Assembly (NCBI RefSeq): GCF_007341385.1
Contig: NZ_VJYD01000006.1
Span: 186,001 to 250,000 of the forward strand
Source of the DNA: Flavobacterium daemonense
GTDB lineage: Bacteria > Bacteroidota > Bacteroidia > Flavobacteriales > Flavobacteriaceae
DNA: 64,000 nt
Direction: 5' to 3'
Made by a program: the position numbers and the translations under genes. Below the pieces are notes generated by a model. The model ran no database searches, was not told the DNA's origin, and was given only the letters and a program-made list of their open reading frames with translations. Of the stretch, positions 16,584 to 25,741 are shown in pieces (position 1 is the first letter of the stretch; the number at the start of each line of letters is the position of its first letter).

Positions 16584-18494
16584 ATGAATGAAATTACTTC
16601 TTATTGGTGGATAATTTTAATCTTATTTGCCATTATTTTTTACAAATTTATTTTACGTGTTTTCTTCGGAATGGTGATTGTTCCTGAGGATAAAATTGGT
16701 TTGATAACCAAAAAATTCGTTTTGTTTGGAGCCGATAAATCGTTGCCAGATGGCCGTATCATTGCGACCAAAGGTGAGGCGGGTTATCAGGCGCAAACAC
16801 TTGCTCCCGGTTTGTACTGGGGAATGTGGATCTGGCAATATTCTATAGATATGACTGGATTTACGATTATTCCGGAAGGAAAAATTGGATTGGTTTTAAG
16901 TAAAGATGGTAAAGAAATCCCAACAGGACGAATCTTGGCGAGAAGAGTTGAAAGCGATAATTTTCAAGATGCTACAGCATTCTTAAACAATGGCGGGCAA
17001 AAAGGTCGCCAGACGGCTTTTATTACAACAGGATCTTATCGTATCAATACTTTTTTGTTTGAAATTGTAATTGCAGAACAAATTAAGATTTATGAAAACA
17101 TGATCGGAATTGTGACGGCACTTGATGGTGAGCCAATTCCGCAAGGTCAGATCGCGGGTAGGTTTGTTGAAGCCCATAATAACTTTCAAGATTTTGACAA
17201 GTTTTTGGAAAGCGGGGGAAATCGTGGACTACAACCTCAAGTAATGTTGGCAGGTTCGTATTACATCAATACTTGGGGAATCCAAATCGAACAAAACCCG
17301 ATGACAGATGTGCCGATTGGGTATGTTGGAGTTGTGATTTCTTATATTGGAGAAGATGGCCAGGATGTTACCGGAGATACTTTCAAACATGGAAATATTG
17401 TTTCAAAAGGACAACGAGGTGTTTGGATGGAACCACTTGGACCAGGAAAATATGCTCTGAATAAATACACAACAAAATTAGAGGCAGTTCCAACAACAAA
17501 CTTGGTTTTGAACTGGGCAAATGCACGAAGCGAATCGCATGATTTAGATAAAAACCTTTCTACGATTACTGTTCGTTCAAAAGATGGTTTCCCATTTAAT
17601 CTTGATGTGGCACAAATTATTCACGTTCCAGCGAATGAGGCGCCAAAAGTAATCGCTCGTTTTGGAAGTATGAACAACTTGGTTTCGCAGGTTCTAGAGC
17701 CTACAATTGGTAACTATTTCAGAAACTCGGCGCAGGACAGCGATGTGATTTCGTTTTTGACAACGAGAAAAGAACGTCAGGAATCGGCTAAAAATCATAT
17801 CAAATTGGTGTTGGACGAATATAACGTAAATGCTGTTGATACTTTGATTGGAGATATTGTTCCGCCAGATTCGTTGATGAAAACTTTGACGGACAGAAAA
17901 TTGGCTGAAGAAGAGCAAAAAACGTATCAAACGCAAAGAATGGCGCAGGAACAACGTCAGGGAATGGAGAAAGAAACCGCAATTGCTGATATGCAAAAAG
18001 AAATTGTTCGCGCATCACAAAGTGTTGAAATCGCACAAAGAACTGCCGATGCAACCGTTAAAAAAGCGGAAGGGGATGCAACTAGTTTGAAACTGAATGT
18101 AAATGCTGAAGCTGAAGCAACAAAAATGCGTGCCAGCGCCGAAGCTGAAGCTACAAAAGCAAGAGCAGGAGCACAGGCAGAAGCAACAAGATTAAATGCT
18201 AGTGCAGAAGCTGAAAAAATCTCAAAAACTGGTTTGGCAGAAGCAGAGAAAATCATGGCAATTGGTAAATCTACTGCCGAAGCATATCAACTTCAAGTTA
18301 GTGCTATGGGAGGCGATAATTTTACGCGCTACAAAGTAACTGAAGAGATTGGAAAAGGAAACATCAAAGTAATTCCAGATGTTTTAATTTCAGGAAATGC
18401 AGGTTCTGACGGCTCTATAAGTGGATTGTTAGGAATGAAGCTGATGGAAATGATGGATACAAAAGATTCTAAAAATAACAATAAGAAACAATAA
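16584..18494 (+). CDS. flotillin-like SPFH protein with a repeated N-terminal domain
   Basis: A 636-residue membrane-associated protein. Residues 5-30 are a membrane helix. Residues about 33-300 hold four tandem copies of a roughly 65-residue unit: IVPEDKIGLI, IIPEGKIGLV, IYENMIGIV and VPIGYVGVV each open a unit, most followed by GR and a G-x-Y-x-I-N-type strand. The SPFH/band-7 core follows (about 305-430). A long coiled coil (about 440-570) has the flotillin-type alternation AEAEATKMRASAEAEATKA. The tail is Gly/Met-rich and ends in a charged NNNKKQ. Flotillins scaffold membrane microdomains. No NfeD partner gene is adjacent. A strong terminator follows. Confidence 0.88.
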   Translation: MNEITSYWWIILILFAIIFYKFILRVFFGMVIVPEDKIGLITKKFVLFGADKSLPDGRIIATKGEAGYQAQTLAPGLYWGMWIWQYSIDMTGFTIIPEGKIGLVLSKDGKEIPTGRILARRVESDNFQDATAFLNNGGQKGRQTAFITTGSYRINTFLFEIVIAEQIKIYENMIGIVTALDGEPIPQGQIAGRFVEAHNNFQDFDKFLESGGNRGLQPQVMLAGSYYINTWGIQIEQNPMTDVPIGYVGVVISYIGEDGQDVTGDTFKHGNIVSKGQRGVWMEPLGPGKYALNKYTTKLEAVPTTNLVLNWANARSESHDLDKNLSTITVRSKDGFPFNLDVAQIIHVPANEAPKVIARFGSMNNLVSQVLEPTIGNYFRNSAQDSDVISFLTTRKERQESAKNHIKLVLDEYNVNAVDTLIGDIVPPDSLMKTLTDRKLAEEEQKTYQTQRMAQEQRQGMEKETAIADMQKEIVRASQSVEIAQRTADATVKKAEGDATSLKLNVNAEAEATKMRASAEAEATKARAGAQAEATRLNASAEAEKISKTGLAEAEKIMAIGKSTAEAYQLQVSAMGGDNFTRYKVTEEIGKGNIKVIPDVLISGNAGSDGSISGLLGMKLMEMMDTKDSKNNNKKQ

Positions 18495-18504
18495 TCTCCA
18501 TAAG

Positions 18505-18685
18505 GATAAATCCTAGAGACGCACAGCAGTGCGTCTAAAACAAAGTTTTGAAATCCGGTTTGCGAAGCAAATCGGATTTTTTTATGTTTTAAAATGAAAC
18601 AAAAACATGCGAAAGACGCACTGCAGTGCGCCTCTACAGAAAAAAACTTAGTACCTTAGCATCTTAGAATCTCAGAACCTTATAA
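18505..18685. repeat. AGAGACGCAC / GTGCGTCTCT-type inverted repeat
   Basis: The left unit TAGAGACGCACAGCAGTGCG (about 18512-18531) and right unit AGACGCACTGCAGTGCGCCT (about 18614-18633) are each palindromic and flank the terminator at 18550-18584. The right end, to about 18683, carries CTTAGTACCTTAGCATCTTA, inverted relative to the CTAAG-rich element at 16151-16380. Confidence 0.65.
18550..18584 (+). terminator. terminator of the flotillin-like gene
   Basis: The stem AAATCCGGTTTGC / GCAAATCGGATTT with a GAA loop is followed by TTTTTTT. Confidence 0.88.
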
Positions 18686-19180
18686 ATGACCAAAATCCTC
18701 CTTCTTTCCGATACTCACAGCCACATTGACGATAGTATTTTAAAATATGTCAACCAAGCCGATGAGGTTTGGCATGCTGGAGATATTGGTGATCTGATTG
18801 TTACGGATACTATTAAGAAATTAAAACCGCTTCGTTGTGTTTATGGCAATATTGACGACGCAAAAGCGCGATTAGAATTTCCATTGCACAATCGTTTTAT
18901 GTGTGAAAATGTTTCTGTTTGGATAACACATATTGGCGGTTATCCTGGGAAATACAATCCGAGTATCAGGGAAGAGATGGCGCAGAATCCGCCTAAATTA
19001 TTTATTTGCGGACATTCGCATATTTTGAAAGTGATGTTTGATAAAAAGAATAATTTATTGCATATGAATCCTGGAGCAGCAGGAAAAAGCGGTTTTCATC
19101 AAATGCGCACCATGCTTCGCTTTGTGATTGATGATGACAAAATAAAGGATTTAGAAATCATTGAAATCGGGAAAAAATAA
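18686..19180 (+). CDS. YfcE/MJ0936-family metallophosphoesterase
   Basis: A 164-residue calcineurin-like phosphoesterase. The two-metal site is complete: SDTHSH (D and H near residues 8-11), GDIGD, GNID (Asn ligand), ITHIGGYPG and the final CGHSH. The short length and motif spacing fit the YfcE/MJ0936 group, which hydrolyses phosphodiesters such as bis-pNPP in vitro; the natural substrate is unclear. It ends 2 nt before the stop of the converging sensor kinase gene. Confidence 0.9.
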   Translation: MTKILLLSDTHSHIDDSILKYVNQADEVWHAGDIGDLIVTDTIKKLKPLRCVYGNIDDAKARLEFPLHNRFMCENVSVWITHIGGYPGKYNPSIREEMAQNPPKLFICGHSHILKVMFDKKNNLLHMNPGAAGKSGFHQMRTMLRFVIDDDKIKDLEIIEIGKK

Positions 19181-19182
19181 AG

Positions 19183-20094
19183 TTAATGCGGCAACGGAAT
19201 TCTTATTTTTATTGTCGTGCCTTTATTAATCTTTGAATTAATTTCAAAAGATCCTTTGAATTTTTTAACTCGGGCTCTTATTCGGTTTAACCCAAAACCT
19301 TCTGTTTCGCTTGATTTTTTAGCATTAAACCCGATTCCGTCGTCATTAATTTTAATGATAAATGTGTTGTCATTTTCTTTCAAGCTAATTTTGGCGCTCT
19401 TCGCTTTACTGTGTTTTATGATGTTGTTAAAAAGCTCCGAGACAATAAAATAAATCTTCATTTCAAATTTTTCTGAATATCTTTTATCTGTAGAAATCGA
19501 ACTTGAGAATTGAAAATCTAAAACACTGTTTGTGTTGCGTTCGCATAAATCTTCTAAAGCATAAATCAAACCAAACCGAACCAAAAGACTCGGAACCAAA
19601 TCGTGTGAGATGTCGCGCAAAAGGTCATGTACTTCTGTTAAAATAGCCTTCGTTTTTTTTATTTCGTCTGATTGTATTTTGTTTTGAGAAGTAAAAGTAT
19701 TTAAATGAAGACCTGCAGATGATAATAGTGAATTTACATTGTCATGAAGGAAGGAAGCAATTTTTTTTCGTTCAATTTCTTGGCTGTCAATACCTGAGTT
19801 GATTACATTTAAAAGGATTTTCTGCTTGACGTCTTTTCGTCTTATTTTTTGTTTTAATTTGTTATTCTGATAAAAAAAATAGAATAGAAAAAATAAGATT
19901 ATTAGAAGAACAATAATTAAACTTAGGACTTTTTTGTTTTTAAACTGTTCTAGTGTATGCAGTTCGGTAATGTTTGTTTTTTCTTCGGATTGCTCAATGA
20001 TTTCTTTTATGTTTTCTTTTTGCTGGCTAAACAGAAGACTTTCGTCTGATGAGACAATAAAAAGGAGCAAAAATAAAAATCTAAAGATGCGCAT
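19183..20094 (-). CDS. two-component sensor histidine kinase (NarL-partner, HisKA_3 type)
   Basis: A roughly 303-residue kinase. A signal peptide (RIFRFLFLLLFIVSSDESL) is followed by a short periplasmic stretch and one membrane helix (about 53-76). The dimerisation and phospho-acceptor region is IASFLHDNVNSLLSSAGLHL, with His in the HD motif; the ATPase has NNIIKHSKA (N-box), DDGIGF (G1) and GFGLNRIRAR (G2). There is almost no sensor domain, so a partner may supply the signal. The frame extends 7 codons upstream only from a TTG; I chose the ATG at 20092-20094. It follows its response regulator in the same transcript. Confidence 0.88.
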   Translation of the reverse strand: MRIFRFLFLLLFIVSSDESLLFSQQKENIKEIIEQSEEKTNITELHTLEQFKNKKVLSLIIVLLIILFFLFYFFYQNNKLKQKIRRKDVKQKILLNVINSGIDSQEIERKKIASFLHDNVNSLLSSAGLHLNTFTSQNKIQSDEIKKTKAILTEVHDLLRDISHDLVPSLLVRFGLIYALEDLCERNTNSVLDFQFSSSISTDKRYSEKFEMKIYFIVSELFNNIIKHSKAKSAKISLKENDNTFIIKINDDGIGFNAKKSSETEGFGLNRIRARVKKFKGSFEINSKINKGTTIKIRIPLPH

Positions 20095-20123
20095 AATTGG
20101 AAGTAATTCAGACAAAGTGAAGA

Positions 20124-20786
20124 TTACGGGTTGATTAAATTGTTTTTTAATGCATATTTAACCAAACCGATTGTGTTTTTTGTCTGAAGTTTTTTCATGA
20201 TATTTTTGCGATGCGTTTCAACAGTGTTTGTGCTGATGAAAAGCTGCTCGCTGATTTCTTTTCCGCTATATTCAAGTGATATTAAGGTGATTATTTCAAT
20301 TTCACGTGAACTTAAAATATGATTTTCGCTATAAGCGTTTTTATTTAATTTTGGATTGTTGTGTGTAAAGCTGTTGAATATTTTTTCTCGAACTGCATCG
20401 CAAAAATATTCTTGACCTTGATGTACAGCATGGATTGCATCGATAATATTTTCGCCTGCACATTTTTTTGTCAAATAGCCTTTGGCGTTTAGTTTCATGA
20501 CTTCTTTAATGATTTTTAAATCGTCATAACTAGAAAGGACAATTACTTTGCACGAACTTTTTTTGGTATTAAATTCCTGCAATACTTTGATTCCGTCTTT
20601 TTCAGGCATGCTGATATCCAATATTAAAATTTCGGCATTGTCTTGAATTACATCATCATAGACGCTATTTCCATCCAGAGAACTGCCGACAACTTCAAAA
20701 TCAATAACCGTCTGTAGCAAGTTGGTTAAGCCGTCAATCAGTACTTGATGATCATCTGCAAGGTGAATCTTTATTTTTAGAGGCAT
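20124..20786 (-). CDS. NarL/FixJ-type response regulator
   Basis: A 220-residue DNA-binding regulator. The receiver domain (1-125) has the acidic pocket ADDH (about 10-13), phospho-acceptor D57 in LILDISMPEKDG, and the Lys of YLTKK. The C-terminal LuxR-type helix-turn-helix (about 155-215) reads LSSREIEIITLISLEYSGKE, then STNTVETHRKNIMKK. It is probably phosphorylated by the kinase encoded directly downstream. Target genes are not evident. Confidence 0.93.
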   Translation of the reverse strand: MPLKIKIHLADDHQVLIDGLTNLLQTVIDFEVVGSSLDGNSVYDDVIQDNAEILILDISMPEKDGIKVLQEFNTKKSSCKVIVLSSYDDLKIIKEVMKLNAKGYLTKKCAGENIIDAIHAVHQGQEYFCDAVREKIFNSFTHNNPKLNKNAYSENHILSSREIEIITLISLEYSGKEISEQLFISTNTVETHRKNIMKKLQTKNTIGLVKYALKNNLINP

Positions 20787-20873
20787 GGTATTTTTTTCGT
20801 AAAAAACAAATTTACGGTCAAAACCATTTTTCAGGTAGGCATTATAAGGCTAATTTGTGGTAAGATAAGACAC

Positions 20874-20900
20874 AAAAAAACCCGAATAAATATTCGGGTT
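20874..20900 (-). terminator. terminator of the DUF4293 gene
   Basis: On the minus strand AACCCGAATA-TTT-ATTCGGGTT is followed by TTTTT, about 30 nt past the DUF4293 stop. Confidence 0.85.
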
Positions 20901-20930
20901 CTCTTCGCACAAAAAATTAAGTTTATAGGT

Positions 20931-21347
20931 TTATCTCAAACGATCTACAGATTTTACAAGATCTTCGTCCTTTTTGATGGCCTTATTAGCTAAAACTAAT
21001 AACACGATAGCAACAATTGGAAGAAACATCCCAATACCTTTCTCAGAAACAGCGTTAACAGTCTCTCCAGATAAATTTAGTGATCGGTAAACAAATAATC
21101 CTAATAAAATTAAATTTAATATTATGTTCAGTCTGTTCATTACAAACTGATTTTGTCTCTTTTTGTATGATATAATGCTGATGATCGTCAGCATTGTGCT
21201 TAATCCTAATAATACAGTGTACACTTGATCCTGCATAAAGTAAAAAGCTTTGCCGTTATTTAATGACCACAATGGTATAAAAAACATTAATACCCCTGTT
21301 ATTACAAAGGTAAGAATTAAATAAACGGTTTGAATTCGTTGTAACAT
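20931..21347 (-). CDS. DUF4293-family four-helix membrane protein
   Basis: A 138-residue protein with four membrane segments. The opening MLQRIQTVYLILTFVITGVL and the aromatic PLWSLNNGK loop are characteristic of DUF4293, a family that in Bacteroidota is often encoded divergently from rho, as here (rho starts 184 nt away). The C-terminus is charged (KAIKKDEDLVKSVDRLR). No function is known. Confidence 0.88.
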   Translation of the reverse strand: MLQRIQTVYLILTFVITGVLMFFIPLWSLNNGKAFYFMQDQVYTVLLGLSTMLTIISIISYKKRQNQFVMNRLNIILNLILLGLFVYRSLNLSGETVNAVSEKGIGMFLPIVAIVLLVLANKAIKKDEDLVKSVDRLR

Positions 21348-21530
21348 AACTTGAAATTGTTTTACAAAAATATATTTTCTTTTTTATAAATACTATTGTA
21401 TGATTAAATTTTATTCGTATTATTGCATCATAATACCGTAAGCACTTCATACTGCGGTCAATTGAAATTATTTATCTACCTATTCTTTTTACTGTTTTTC
21501 CTTTAAAATAATTAAATTCATAGAACATTC

Positions 21531-23345
21531 ATGTTTGATATTTCTGCATTAAAAGAAATGAAGCTTTCTGAGCTTCAAGAAATAGCTAAGTTAGCTAAAA
21601 CAATAAAGTTTAATGGTGTTAAAAAAGACGCTCTAATTGGTCAGATTTTAGCACATCAAGAAGCGACTGCAGCGCCGCCGGCTCCTGCTGTGGCCGAAAA
21701 GGAAATAGCAGAAGACAAACCCAAAAGAGCTAGAATTGTTCCAGCAAAAAAAACAGCTGCTTCAAAAAATGCTCCAGTTTTAGAATTTGATAAAGCCGAG
21801 GAAGCAATTCCAGAAAAAAAGGAAAATACGGTAAAACCAAAAATTCAGGCACCAAAAAATCAAGCGCCAAAAGTTGAGGAAAGTGCTGAGAATCCTGTTG
21901 CAGAAAAAAGAGAACCAAAAATCGTAAAGTTTAATAAATCGGCTTACGAAAAAAAGGTTGCACTTCAAAAGGAAAAAGAAGCAGTAAAAGAAGTGATTGC
22001 TGAAGAAGGTACTGAAATTCAGGCTCCAGTAGCAGAAAAAACGGAAACAGCTCCTCAGACAAAAAAGATAAATCCGAATCAGAATAAAAATCAAAACCCA
22101 AACCAAAATCCGAATCAGAATCCAAACCAAAATGGAAATCAAAACGGTAATGGAAATGGGAATAACGGAAATCAAAATCCGAATCATAAAAATAAAAAGA
22201 ATAATAATTTCAGAGATTCAGATTTTGAATTTGACGGAATTATTGAAAGTGAAGGTGTTCTTGAGATGATGCCAGACGGTTACGGATTCTTACGTTCATC
22301 AGATTATAATTATTTAGCCTCTCCAGATGATATTTATTTATCAACTTCACAAATCAGATTATTTGGTCTTAAGACCGGAGATACTGTAAAAGGAGTGGTT
22401 CGTCCTCCAAAAGAAGGCGAGAAATTTTTCCCTTTAGTTCGTGTACTTAAAATTAATGGACACGATCCGCAGGTTGTTCGCGATAGAGTTTCTTTTGAAC
22501 ACTTGACACCTGTTTTCCCATCTGAAAAATTCAAATTAGCAGAAAAAGGCAGTTCTATCTCAACGCGTATTATCGATTTGTTTTCTCCAATAGGAAAAGG
22601 TCAGCGTGGTATGATCGTTGCACAGCCTAAAACAGGTAAAACGATGTTGCTTAAGGATATAGCAAACGCAATTGCTGCAAATCATCCTGAAGTTTATTTG
22701 ATTGTTCTTTTGATTGATGAGCGCCCTGAAGAGGTTACAGATATGCAAAGAAGTGTTCGTGGTGAAGTTATTGCTTCAACTTTTGACAGAGAACCACAAG
22801 AACACGTAAAAATTGCAAATATTGTTCTTGAAAAAGCAAAACGTTTAGTAGAATGTGGACATGATGTTGTGATTCTGTTAGACTCAATTACACGTTTAGC
22901 GAGAGCTTACAATACGGTACAGCCGGCTTCTGGAAAAGTATTAAGTGGTGGTGTTGATGCAAATGCATTGCAGAAACCAAAGCGTTTCTTCGGAGCGGCT
23001 AGAAATGTTGAAAACGGTGGTTCATTAAGTATTATCGCAACTGCATTGACCGAAACTGGTTCTAAAATGGATGAGGTTATCTTTGAGGAATTCAAAGGAA
23101 CTGGAAACATGGAACTTCAATTGGATCGTAAAATTGCGAACAAACGTATTTTCCCAGCTATCGATCTTACGTCATCAAGTACTCGTCGCGACGATTTATT
23201 GTTAGACGAGAAAACATTACAAAGGATGTGGATCATGCGTAAATATCTTTCAGATATGAATCCAGTTGAATCTATGGATTTTGTAAACGACCGTTTCAAG
23301 AAAACAAGAAACAACGAAGAGTTTTTGATTTCTATGAATGACTAA
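21531..23345 (+). CDS. rho: transcription termination factor Rho with a long disordered insertion
   Basis: A 604-residue hexameric RNA helicase. Residues 1-45 are the Rho N-terminal helix bundle ([20 protein letters not shown]). Residues about 50-225 are an extra low-complexity region, first Lys/Glu/Pro-rich, then a run of NQNPNQ units. The RNA-binding cold-shock fold (about 230-300; [15 protein letters not shown]) and ATPase follow, with the P-loop AQPKTGKTM, Walker [16 protein letters not shown], and the Q- and R-loop segments. E. coli Rho has 419 residues; the excess is the insertion, as described for Bacteroides Rho, where it drives condensate formation. Confidence 0.96.
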   Translation: MFDISALKEMKLSELQEIAKLAKTIKFNGVKKDALIGQILAHQEATAAPPAPAVAEKEIAEDKPKRARIVPAKKTAASKNAPVLEFDKAEEAIPEKKENTVKPKIQAPKNQAPKVEESAENPVAEKREPKIVKFNKSAYEKKVALQKEKEAVKEVIAEEGTEIQAPVAEKTETAPQTKKINPNQNKNQNPNQNPNQNPNQNGNQNGNGNGNNGNQNPNHKNKKNNNFRDSDFEFDGIIESEGVLEMMPDGYGFLRSSDYNYLASPDDIYLSTSQIRLFGLKTGDTVKGVVRPPKEGEKFFPLVRVLKINGHDPQVVRDRVSFEHLTPVFPSEKFKLAEKGSSISTRIIDLFSPIGKGQRGMIVAQPKTGKTMLLKDIANAIAANHPEVYLIVLLIDERPEEVTDMQRSVRGEVIASTFDREPQEHVKIANIVLEKAKRLVECGHDVVILLDSITRLARAYNTVQPASGKVLSGGVDANALQKPKRFFGAARNVENGGSLSIIATALTETGSKMDEVIFEEFKGTGNMELQLDRKIANKRIFPAIDLTSSSTRRDDLLLDEKTLQRMWIMRKYLSDMNPVESMDFVNDRFKKTRNNEEFLISMND

Positions 23346-23521
23346 GGAAAGGTTCAAAGGCTCAAAGTAACAAAGGTTCAGGGGTTTTTCGCTGTGAATC
23401 TATAATATAAAAAAAGGATGAGTTTATTAAAACTCATCCTTTTTTGTTTTGATCTTGGTATAAAATCTTTATGATTTCAAAGAAACCTTTGAACCTTTGT
23501 TACTTTGAACCTTTGCACCTA
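23346..23521. repeat. AAGGTTCAAAGG inverted repeat flanking a terminator
   Basis: The left arm GGTTCAAAGGCTCAAAGTAA and the right arm TTACTTTGAACCTTTGCACC are inverted relatives. They flank the terminator at 23409-23446 between the converging rho and M28 genes. Similar GGTTCAAAGG units occur at 16151-16200. Confidence 0.65.
23409..23446. terminator. bidirectional terminator between rho and the M28 peptidase
   Basis: AAAAAAAGGATGAGTTT / AAACTCATCCTTTTTT forms a strong stem with a 4-nt loop and T-runs on both strands. Confidence 0.9.
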
Positions 23522-23530
23522 AAAAGGAAC

Positions 23531-24547
23531 CTATTTTTTATCCACTACCGGTCTGTTTTCTCTATTTGCTAAATCCCAAGCAACAACAAAAGCCAATTGT
23601 GCTCTTTTTGCTAAAGCATCGTATTCGATTTTTTGAGGTTCATCGCCTTTTTGGTGGTAATCTTCGTGAACTCCGTTGAAGAAGAAAACAGCAGGAATAC
23701 CATGTTTTGCAAAGTTATAGTGGTCAGAACGCTCGTAAAAATGATTTGGATCTTTTGGATCGTTGAATTTGAAATCCAAATCCATTTTGATGTATTTATT
23801 ATTTTGAGTGACAACTGTATTATGCAATTCACTTGATAATCTGTCAGCACCAATTACATATACATAATTATTAGTATTGGCATGCTCAACATCACGACGA
23901 CCAATCATATCAATATTGATATCAGTGATTGTATTTGCGATAGGAAATAACGGATTTTCAGAGTAATAACGAGATCCATGCAAACCATGCTCTTCACCTG
24001 TAACGTGAAGGAATAAAATAGAACGTTTTGGTCCGTGTCCTTCTTTTTTGGCTTTAGCAAATGCTTTAGCGATTTCCATAACTGCTACAGTTCCAGATCC
24101 GTCATCATCGGCACCGTTGTAGATGTCGCCATTTTTAATTCCAACGTGGTCGTAGTGCGCAGAAATTACCAAAACTTCATCTGGTTTTTCAGAACCTTCA
24201 ATATACGCCCAGATATTCTCTGAATCTGGCAGATTTTCGTTGCGTCTTGCATTTAAAAATGATGCCGGAATATGTTGGTAGTAATCAGTTGCTCCTTTTG
24301 GGAACGAGATTTTATTTTGTTTGTATTGCTCGATCATATAAAGTCCGGCTTTTTTCTGCCCTTTCGAACCAGTTTCACGGCCTTCCATTTCATCGGAAGC
24401 AACAACATAAAGCATTTTTTTCAAGTCTTTTGCCGTGATCGAATTCATGTATTTCGTTGGGTCTGAGTTGTCTTTTGGAGAAGCAGACTGCGTGTTTTTA
24501 CATGAAAACGCCGAAGCAATTAGTAATAGAATTACAATTTTTTTCAT
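23531..24547 (-). CDS. M28-family zinc aminopeptidase, predicted lipoprotein
   Basis: A roughly 338-residue exported peptidase. The start is the ATG at 24545-24547, giving the lipoprotein signal MKKIVILLLIASAFSC; the upstream extension overlaps the previous gene and would bury the signal. The M28 zinc motifs are SAHYDHVG (His and Asp), NGADDDGSGT (bridging Asp), TGEEHGLHGS (catalytic Glu and Glu ligand), NIDMIGR (Asp) and the late His in ERSDHYNFAK. It probably acts in the periplasm on peptide N-termini. It starts 7 nt after the stop of the DUF3667 gene, so the two are likely one operon. Confidence 0.9.
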   Translation of the reverse strand: MKKIVILLLIASAFSCKNTQSASPKDNSDPTKYMNSITAKDLKKMLYVVASDEMEGRETGSKGQKKAGLYMIEQYKQNKISFPKGATDYYQHIPASFLNARRNENLPDSENIWAYIEGSEKPDEVLVISAHYDHVGIKNGDIYNGADDDGSGTVAVMEIAKAFAKAKKEGHGPKRSILFLHVTGEEHGLHGSRYYSENPLFPIANTITDINIDMIGRRDVEHANTNNYVYVIGADRLSSELHNTVVTQNNKYIKMDLDFKFNDPKDPNHFYERSDHYNFAKHGIPAVFFFNGVHEDYHQKGDEPQKIEYDALAKRAQLAFVVAWDLANRENRPVVDKK

Positions 24548-24554
24548 TTGAGTG

Positions 24555-25556
24555 TTAGTGTAAATTAATGAATATGTATAGAACATAAAATATCAGTAAA
24601 AATAGAATAAAAAGCGAATTTATAATAAAGAGAAATACACTTTTAACAAATGAAACAAATCGGCTTTCGCCATAAAAACGATGATGCGCCGGATAAAAAT
24701 AGTAACACATCCAGACTATTCCGACAAAATTTATGATATTCACGATTGCGTCTGCAGCGCCCTTTTCTCCAAATAATCCGCCTATTTTATTTACGATGAA
24801 TAAAACGAGAAAAATCAAGAGCAAGAAGGAGAAATAATGCAGAGTGAAAATTCCGTGATCAAAGTAATACCATCTTTTTTTGCCATGGAAAATCCATAAG
24901 AAAAAAGCAAAAAATGGCATTATAATAAATAGAATTTTCGGAATGTTATGAATAAACGATTCAATGAATTTTTCTATAATTTCTTTCTTGGTATTGTTTT
25001 CAGTAACGTGTGTCGCTTTTTCATAAATCCAATATTCAAAATCAGAAAGCTTTTCGTCTTCTTTCCCGTATTTTTGAATGGAGTCGATTTCCTTCATTGT
25101 TTTCAACTGAAAATAGGATTTATCTAATGTTTTCGACTTAAGATATGACTTTTCTTTCCAGCCTTCTTTGTCTTTAGTATTTGCATTTTCGAAATTGGAT
25201 GTGATTTCCTTATCATTTTTCGTAAGATTTTCAGTTACCTTATTTGGGAATAATGCAATTAAAAGAAAAGTAACAAAACTGATAAAAATATAAAGACGTA
25301 CCGGTGCTAAATAGGATAATCTTTTTCCCGAAAGATATTCTTTGGTTAAAGTCGCCGGTTTTAGAAGCAGATTTTTAATGGTTTTCCAGAAAGCATTTTC
25401 ATAATGCGTCAAGTCTTCAAAAAAGTGAATAAACAAATGATGAAATGTTTTTCGGGTGTCTGTATTTTCCTGACCGCAATTTGGACAAAACTTCTGTTCG
25501 ACAACATGTCTGCAGTTCAAACAGGTTTTATCTTTTCTAATTGGACTATGTGACAT
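24555..25556 (-). CDS. DUF3667-family membrane protein with a zinc-ribbon N-terminus
   Basis: A 333-residue protein. Residues 10-35 have two CxxC pairs (CLNCRHVVEQKFCPNCGQ), a small zinc ribbon. The family block follows: TFHHLFIHFFEDLTHYENAF, then KPATLTKEYLSGKRLSYLAP, leading into the first membrane helix (about 92-112). A charged loop of about 100 residues precedes four more helices. DUF3667 is common in Bacteroidota and unexplained. It sits directly upstream of the M28 peptidase gene. Confidence 0.88.
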   Translation of the reverse strand: MSHSPIRKDKTCLNCRHVVEQKFCPNCGQENTDTRKTFHHLFIHFFEDLTHYENAFWKTIKNLLLKPATLTKEYLSGKRLSYLAPVRLYIFISFVTFLLIALFPNKVTENLTKNDKEITSNFENANTKDKEGWKEKSYLKSKTLDKSYFQLKTMKEIDSIQKYGKEDEKLSDFEYWIYEKATHVTENNTKKEIIEKFIESFIHNIPKILFIIMPFFAFFLWIFHGKKRWYYFDHGIFTLHYFSFLLLIFLVLFIVNKIGGLFGEKGAADAIVNIINFVGIVWMCYYFYPAHHRFYGESRFVSFVKSVFLFIINSLFILFLLIFYVLYIFINLH

Positions 25557-25607
25557 TGGTTGATTTTGTTGGGTTTGATTTGGTTTTTAGTTACATTTTT
25601 TTTTGCC

Positions 25608-25735
25608 CACGGATGGCACAGATTTAAACGGGTTTGCACTGGTTTTTTTGCCACGAGTTGCACGAATTAGCGCGAATTAATTTTTTAGAATTCGTGTAAA
25701 TCTGGTTAAATCAGCGTCATCCGTAAGCGATCTAC
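25608..25735. repeat. GCCACGA-type degenerate inverted repeat
   Basis: Segments CCCACGGATGGCACAGATTT and GCCACGAGTTGCACGAATTA are matched by inverted relatives AATTCGTGTAAATCTGGTTA and CGTCATCCGT at the right end. It belongs to the same general type as the perfect element at 38163-38265 but has decayed. Confidence 0.6.
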
Positions 25736-25741
25736 AGAATA

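Noticed and set aside
20095..20115. TTG start for the sensor kinase, 7 codons upstream
   Set aside because: An ATG that gives a clean signal peptide follows at 20094.
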